64,000 nucleotides of DNA from Mycobacterium sp. IS-836. GTDB taxonomy: Bacteria; Actinomycetota; Actinomycetes; Mycobacteriales; Mycobacteriaceae. Both the position numbers and the translations under genes were made by a program. Positions within the stretch are counted from its first letter, which is position 1. Every line of letters begins with the position of its first letter. Under the pieces are notes generated by a model that saw only the letters and a program-made list of their open reading frames with translations, was not told the DNA's origin and searched no databases. This document shows positions 60,197 through 64,000 of the stretch, one piece after another. The DNA lies in contig NZ_MBEU01000004.1 of assembly GCF_001954275.1 (NCBI RefSeq), positions 124,001-188,000 on the forward strand, given 5' to 3'.

Positions 60197-60337
60197 ATGA
60201 ACGCTAAGAGCAGCAAGCGGCGGATGTTGAAAGCTGGCGCGGCGGCCGTGGCATTGGTCGCAGTGATGTTGGGATCGACGGGGTGCACGATAACTGGTTG
60301 CAGCGGTTCGATACCCGGAACAGTCACCTGCGCCTAA
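60197..60337 (+). CDS. 46-residue lipoprotein
   Basis: Basic n-region (NAKSSKRRMLK), hydrophobic core (AGAAAVALVAVMLG) and lipobox-like STGC with Cys30. Processing would leave a 17-residue lipid-anchored peptide with three Cys (30, 35, 45: CTITGC ... TCA). ATG 60197 has aaagg at about 7 nt; an in-frame ATG at 60182 is possible. A perfect hairpin follows 13 bp after the stop, supporting a real transcript. Unrecognised. Confidence 0.6.
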   Translation: MNAKSSKRRMLKAGAAAVALVAVMLGSTGCTITGCSGSIPGTVTCA

Positions 60338-60350
60338 ATCACTTCTGCTG

Positions 60351-60388
60351 ACCCACAACGGCGCCGCTTGGGTGGCGCCGTTGTGGGT
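60351..60388 (+). terminator. Perfect hairpin after the small lipoprotein gene
   Basis: 15-bp perfect stem (60351-60365 with 60374-60388) and 8-nt loop, 13 bp past the stop at 60337. No U-tract. Confidence 0.8.
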
Positions 60389-60642
60389 CACATTATGCGA
60401 GGTCAGTCGGCCGCGCGGTGCGGTGTGCCGGGGTGCCGGATTGGCCAAGTTGCGCCGAACAGTACCCGGTGCATTCGTGGTTCTATCGGGCGCATAAATT
60501 GCTGCTCTTCACAGCCGCTGCCACGATAAAGTCTTGCCAAGGGTGCGGGCGGGCCTTCGTCAAACGCCGGTTGGTGTGCCGTCGATTTTCTGTTCGCGCG
60601 CCAGGTATCCCGACCGAGGACCCGACGCCTGACAGGAGATCG
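60389..60642. other. Region upstream of the membrane-protein gene
   Basis: About 250 bp between the terminator and the gene at 60643. The downstream gene's frame stays open here, but codon use is not mycobacterial and no start signal is seen. Presumed promoter region. Confidence 0.4.
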
Positions 60643-61389
60643 ATGCAGGAGCGACGCGCAAAAGTCGACGTCAACTTGTCTTGGCATCTGGTCTGGCTCT
60701 TTGCGCTCTTAGAAGGCATCACGGTTCCTTTAGTGCCGTTGTTTTTGGAAAGTGGGCCTAACGTAAAATCGACCGCCCACCCCGTATCGTTTGCAACCAG
60801 AATGGTGATCATCGGCGTATATGGAGTAGCCATAGGATTCGTCGGGGCATTCATAATTTCCCTGTTGCTGAATTACGTTGCCTTCCGCAGGTTAAAGATT
60901 AGTCTTAACGGTGCGGTTATTGTGCGAGTGACCCGTCCACTCGCTATCGGACTGTGGGGCGGCTTGTTGCTGGCGCTTATTTTCTGGATACAGCAATGCA
61001 TGGGTGGCGTCTTGGTGTTTTCCTTGACGGTGAATCTGATGCTGCTCGGATTTGTCTCAGCGGCGGGTGCCATCATCATTACTACCTGCGTTTACTTGCT
61101 GGCGGCGAAAGCCGCGCCGCGCCTGGGAATCCAACTAGATACCACCGAACAGCGGCTGGCGTTGACCGGAGTTCCAATTCTTTCGTTTGCTGTGTTGGTA
61201 GGACTTTACGAAGGATTGGCCGCGCCGATCCTCCACCAATGGGAATCGGCTTCCCAGCACAAGGTGTTGATTGCACTCGTAGTGGGGCTTGCGGGAGGTG
61301 CGCTGAGCAGTTTGATAGTGGTGGCGCTAGCTCACATGAGCGTGATCAAGAAACACATGTGGCTGGGATTTTCCCTAATGAGTGAATAG
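60643..61389 (+). CDS. Multi-spanning membrane protein of unknown function
   Basis: 248 aa with about six transmembrane helices (LVWLFALLEGITVPLVPLFL, VIIGVYGVAIGFVGAFIISLLL, LAIGLWGGLLLALIFWI, VFSLTVNLMLLGFVSAAGAIII, ILSFAVLVGLYEG, LIALVVGLAGGALSSLIVVAL). ATG 60643 has a good aggag. Base and codon use are much less GC-rich than core genes, and it stops 15 bp from a tRNA 3' end, which suggests acquisition. No family recognised. Confidence 0.6.
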   Translation: MQERRAKVDVNLSWHLVWLFALLEGITVPLVPLFLESGPNVKSTAHPVSFATRMVIIGVYGVAIGFVGAFIISLLLNYVAFRRLKISLNGAVIVRVTRPLAIGLWGGLLLALIFWIQQCMGGVLVFSLTVNLMLLGFVSAAGAIIITTCVYLLAAKAAPRLGIQLDTTEQRLALTGVPILSFAVLVGLYEGLAAPILHQWESASQHKVLIALVVGLAGGALSSLIVVALAHMSVIKKHMWLGFSLMSE

Positions 61390-61403
61390 GGCAATGGTGT
61401 CTC

Positions 61404-61478
61404 TGGTGCGCGATACTGGGATTGAACCAGTGACCTCTTCCGTGTCAGGGAAGCGCTCTCCCGCTGAGCTAATCGCGC
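61404..61478 (-). tRNA. tRNA-Val(GAC)
   Basis: 75 nt including encoded CCA. 7-bp acceptor gcgcgat/atcgcgc, D arm, anticodon loop cUGACac with GAC, T arm ggttcaatcc. Its 3' end faces the low-GC membrane-protein gene. Confidence 0.95.
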
Positions 61479-61492
61479 TGGGAGTCGAACTT

Positions 61493-61566
61493 TGGAGGTG
61501 GAGACGGGAATCGAACCCGTGTGCACGGCTTTGCAGGCCGTTGCCTCACCACTCGGCCACTCCACC
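61493..61566 (-). tRNA. tRNA-Cys(GCA)
   Basis: 74 nt including CCA. Acceptor ggtggag/ctccacc, anticodon loop with GCA, T loop ggttcgattcc. 14 nt upstream of tRNA-Val in transcription direction. Confidence 0.95.
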
Positions 61567-61594
61567 GCTGGGATTGATGCCACTTGCACCTTCG

Positions 61595-61667
61595 AGCGGA
61601 TGACGGGATTCGAACCCGCGACCCTCACCTTGGCAAGGTGATGCGCTACCAACTGCGCTACATCCGC
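61595..61667 (-). tRNA. tRNA-Gly(GCC)
   Basis: 73 nt, CCA not encoded. Acceptor gcggatg/catccgc, anticodon GCC in cttGCCaag, T arm ggttcgaatcc. First of the minus-strand trio Gly-Cys-Val. Confidence 0.95.
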
Positions 61668-61844
61668 GCGCAACGGACGAGATCGTCGCCCGGTGCGAAG
61701 CACGACGATAGTCCACGTAAGCGGGCCCACACAAATCTCTTGACGCGGGCCGTGTCCAGGCTATCGCGCGACCCCCGCGGGCGCAGCTGGCGTCCCGCGA
61801 TGTCCCGTCGTGCTACCCTTCGACGTCGTTCGCCTCTCGGCGCC

Positions 61845-61919
61845 GGTCCCGTGGCTCAGTGGGAGAGCGTCCGCTTCACACGCGGAAGGTCGCTGGTTCG
61901 ATCCCAGCCGGGACCACCA
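61845..61919 (+). tRNA. tRNA-Val(CAC)
   Basis: 75 nt including CCA. Acceptor ggtcccg/cgggacc, anticodon CAC in ttCACac, T arm ggttcgatcc. Divergent from the other three. Confidence 0.95.
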
Positions 61920-62046
61920 CCAGAATCCGATTTTCTGGGCACCATCGATTAACTCAGGCTGCGCTGATTCCCGTCGCGCGCAGCTAGCCACGCGTCCGCG
62001 CGACAATGGGCGCGAGACCAAACCCGGCGGTGAAGGATGGTGGACG

Positions 62047-62340
62047 ATGGTTGGCAATCAAGAGGGGATCGGCACCCTGAAACTCGAATGCCCGCAGATG
62101 CACACGGTGGGCAGGATTCTCAAGGAGGCCCCGCATCAGTCGGTCGTCTACGACCCGGGAGCCCAGGTGGGGCCGCGGCGGTTCTGGCCGGATGAGCAGG
62201 ACCAGCCGCAGTTCACAACGAATTGCCGCTTTTGCGAGAAACCGGTGGGGGAGACCACGACCACGCTGCAGGGCAAACTTCGCACCCTGATCGACAGCGC
62301 ATCCGAGACAATTGACACGGTGACACTGCAGTATGTGTAG
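62047..62340 (+). CDS. Small hypothetical protein
   Basis: 97 aa soluble protein. GTLKLECPQMHTVGRILKEAPHQSVVYDPGAQV and TTNCRFCEKPVGE contain three Cys and a His that could bind a metal; the C terminus TLIDSASETIDTVTLQYV is polar. aaggatgg precedes ATG 62047. Lies between tRNA-Val(CAC) and the enoyl-CoA hydratase gene; function unknown. Confidence 0.65.
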   Translation: MVGNQEGIGTLKLECPQMHTVGRILKEAPHQSVVYDPGAQVGPRRFWPDEQDQPQFTTNCRFCEKPVGETTTTLQGKLRTLIDSASETIDTVTLQYV

Positions 62341-62362
62341 CCCGGGGTAACCGCGGCGGCGC

Positions 62363-62383
62363 CTACTGTAATCGCTACAGTAG
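62363..62383. promoter_or_regulatory. Palindrome upstream of the enoyl-CoA hydratase gene
   Basis: 8-bp perfect arms ctactgta/tacagtag with a 5-bp centre, 54 bp before the start codon at 62437. Size and symmetry fit a TetR-type operator; the regulator is not in the window. Confidence 0.6.
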
Positions 62384-62436
62384 CGAGCCTACGGCGCGAT
62401 GCGGCACCGACGGCGGCGCCGCGTGAGAGGAGTCCC

Positions 62437-63267
62437 GTGGCGCAGAATCCGACACCCAGCCCCCGCGCCCCGGAAGGGGATTGGCTAGGCACCCCGTACC
62501 TGTCGTTCGACCGCCACGGGCCGATCGCCGTGTGCACGATCGATCGCCCGGACGCGCGTAACGCGATGACACCGGCGATGTACTTCGGAATCCGTTATGC
62601 GGTAGGCCGTCTCAACGAGGACCCGGATCTGGCCGGGCTGCTGATCACCGGATCCGGAGACGTCTTCGCGCCCGGCGGCGACATGGGCGGCGGGGGAGCA
62701 ACCGACAACTGGATCACCTTCGGCTCGGCGCTGGGCATGGACGTCACGCCGTTCGACGCCGTTCGCACCTCGGGCAAACCCGTCGTGTCGGCGGTCAACG
62801 GGCTATGCCAGGGCGGCGGCATGCAGATCGCGTTGTGCAGCGACCTGTCCGTGGTCAGCGAGCGGGCAACCTTCCGGGTGCCCGAGCTCTTCCGTGGCTA
62901 CGCCGACACGTATTACAGCCAGATGCTGGTGCGGCTCATCGGCCCGGTACGCACCCGCGACCTCATGTTCACCGGGCGGGTGCTGTCGGCGGCCGAGGCC
63001 CTCGACTGGGGCCTGGTGACCAGGGTCGTGCCCCACGAGGATCTGCTCGAAACGGCCAAAGACCTGCTCGCGCAGGTGTGCCGGACGGCGCCGCGTGCCC
63101 GCGGTGTCATCAAGTCCAGCATCGACAACTACCTGGGCCTCTACGACCGCATCGGCATGACCGCCAGCCTCGGCGACGCCGAGGCGCGAGAGGGCTTCCG
63201 CGCCTTCAAGGAACGCCGCTCACCCGATTGGGTGCATCCGGAACTGCGGGTTGAGGGACGGCTATAG
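62437..63267 (+). CDS. Enoyl-CoA hydratase/isomerase
   Basis: 276 aa crotonase-fold protein. Oxyanion-hole elements DVFAPGGDMGGGG and NGLCQGGGMQIALCSDL, acidic residues in RVPELFRGYAD, and C-terminal trimer helices. GTG 62437 with gagagga upstream. A fatty-acid or steroid degradation role is likely from family and the adjacent acyl-CoA synthetase; which EchA is not decided. Confidence 0.85.
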   Translation: MAQNPTPSPRAPEGDWLGTPYLSFDRHGPIAVCTIDRPDARNAMTPAMYFGIRYAVGRLNEDPDLAGLLITGSGDVFAPGGDMGGGGATDNWITFGSALGMDVTPFDAVRTSGKPVVSAVNGLCQGGGMQIALCSDLSVVSERATFRVPELFRGYADTYYSQMLVRLIGPVRTRDLMFTGRVLSAAEALDWGLVTRVVPHEDLLETAKDLLAQVCRTAPRARGVIKSSIDNYLGLYDRIGMTASLGDAEAREGFRAFKERRSPDWVHPELRVEGRL

Positions 63268-63271
63268 ATCC

Positions 63272-64000
63272 CTAGACCTTTCGCGTGCGGTTCTTCCAAT
63301 AGGGTTCGCGCAGCTGGGTTTTGAGGATCTTGCCGCTCGCGTTGCGGGGCAGTTCCGGCACGAACTCGACGGTTCGCGGGCATTTGTAGGCGGCCAGGTG
63401 CCGGCGGCAGAACTCGACGATGTCGCCGGCGTCGACGTCATCGGTGGTCACCACGATCGCCTTGACGGATTCGCCCCAGTAGTCGTCGGGCACGCCGATG
63501 ACCGCGGCGTCGGCTACGGCGGGATGCTTGATGAGCACGCTTTCCACCTCGGGGCCGTACACGTTCTCGCCGCCGGTGATGACCATGTCCTTGAGCCGGT
63601 CCTCGATGTAGACATAGCCCTCGGCGTCGAGGCGGCCGATGTCGCCGGTGCACACCCAATCGTCGGCGGTGATCGTCTCGGCGGTCGCCTCCGGGCGGTT
63701 CAGGTAGCCGGTCATATTTTGATTGCTTCGCACCCAGATTTCGCCCGGCTCACCGGCGGGCAACCGCTCGCCCGTGTCGGGATCGACGACCTGAATCTCG
63801 GTGCCCAGCACCGCCTTTCCCGCCGACAGCTGCAGGCCCGGTCGGGCCGCGTCGCGGTGGTCCGCGTCAGAGAGGGCGGTGACCGCGCCGCACAATTCGG
63901 TCTGCCCGTACACCTGCACGAATTTCGTGTCCGGCCACGTCGCGAGCGCTCGATGCAGCAGGGGCAGCGGCATCGGCGCGGCGCCGTACACCAGGTGGCT
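63272..64000 (-). CDS. Acyl-CoA synthetase (AMP-binding), C-terminal part (5' end outside window)
   Basis: 243 codons, open to the window edge. Contains A5 VYGQTEL, A7 DDWVCTGDIGRLD, A8 RLKDMVITGGENVYGPEVE and A10 PRNASGKILKTQLRE with the catalytic Lys, all typical of FadD-type acyl-adenylating enzymes. Converges on the enoyl-CoA hydratase with a 4-bp gap. Substrate not decided. Confidence 0.9.
   Translation of the reverse strand, partial: SHLVYGAAPMPLPLLHRALATWPDTKFVQVYGQTELCGAVTALSDADHRDAARPGLQLSAGKAVLGTEIQVVDPDTGERLPAGEPGEIWVRSNQNMTGYLNRPEATAETITADDWVCTGDIGRLDAEGYVYIEDRLKDMVITGGENVYGPEVESVLIKHPAVADAAVIGVPDDYWGESVKAIVVTTDDVDAGDIVEFCRRHLAAYKCPRTVEFVPELPRNASGKILKTQLREPYWKNRTRKV

Overview
The window is high-GC actinobacterial DNA from a mycobacterium. 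Protein by protein it follows, in the same order, the Mycobacterium tuberculosis segment dapF-hflX-fadE20 ... lexA-nrdR ... ideR-sigB ... sigA-ppgK-suhB ... dxs-hemE-hemY-chdC ... aftC-ribD-clpC2, followed by a Val/Cys/Gly/Val tRNA cluster. Family-level details, such as CgoX/ChdC coproporphyrin-pathway heme synthesis, AftC arabinan synthesis, SthA, PPGK and ClpC2, fit a slow-growing Mycobacterium. A member of or near the M. avium complex is my guess from memory of protein sequences, not a computed placement.

Layout. 1-19.8 kb is conserved core: lysine/peptidoglycan precursor synthesis (dapF), HflX, an acyl-CoA dehydrogenase, an LGFP-repeat envelope protein, the LexA/SOS locus with a LysM division protein, NrdR, nitrobindin, hydrolases, SthA, IdeR, SigB and small conserved proteins. 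19.8-24.05 kb is accessory: a SnoaL-like protein, two small secreted proteins (DUF732 and hemophore-like), then a 3 kb block with two uncharacterised membrane proteins, a gene remnant and a HEPN-like protein. That block is bounded by an imperfect copy of the last 22 bp of the sigA locus, so it looks like a decayed integrative element targeting the sigA 3' end. 24.05-53.7 kb is core again: SigA, PPGK, SuhB, Cei, dUTPase, TrkA-type CeoB/CeoC, DXS, RNase D, the HemE-CgoX-ChdC operon, MsrB, AftC, the Rv2671-type reductase, a ZapE-like ATPase and ClpC2 with a double operator. 54.5-61.4 kb is a variable tract of small exported proteins (several DUF732), a CtaG-like membrane protein, an APH-family kinase, a 46-residue lipoprotein and a multi-spanning membrane protein, ending at four tRNA genes. 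The last 2 kb hold an enoyl-CoA hydratase and the C-terminal part of an acyl-CoA synthetase, convergent.

Regulation readable from the sequence: a LexA box in the lexA promoter and degenerate repeats before the LysM gene; a perfect CRP-type palindrome between cei and the DUF4193 gene; two 6-5-6 palindromes in front of clpC2; a TetR-style palindrome before the last enoyl-CoA hydratase; and several strong hairpins at gene ends, including two related long imperfect hairpins at convergent junctions. No CRISPR array, rRNA, insertion sequence or intact integrase was seen.
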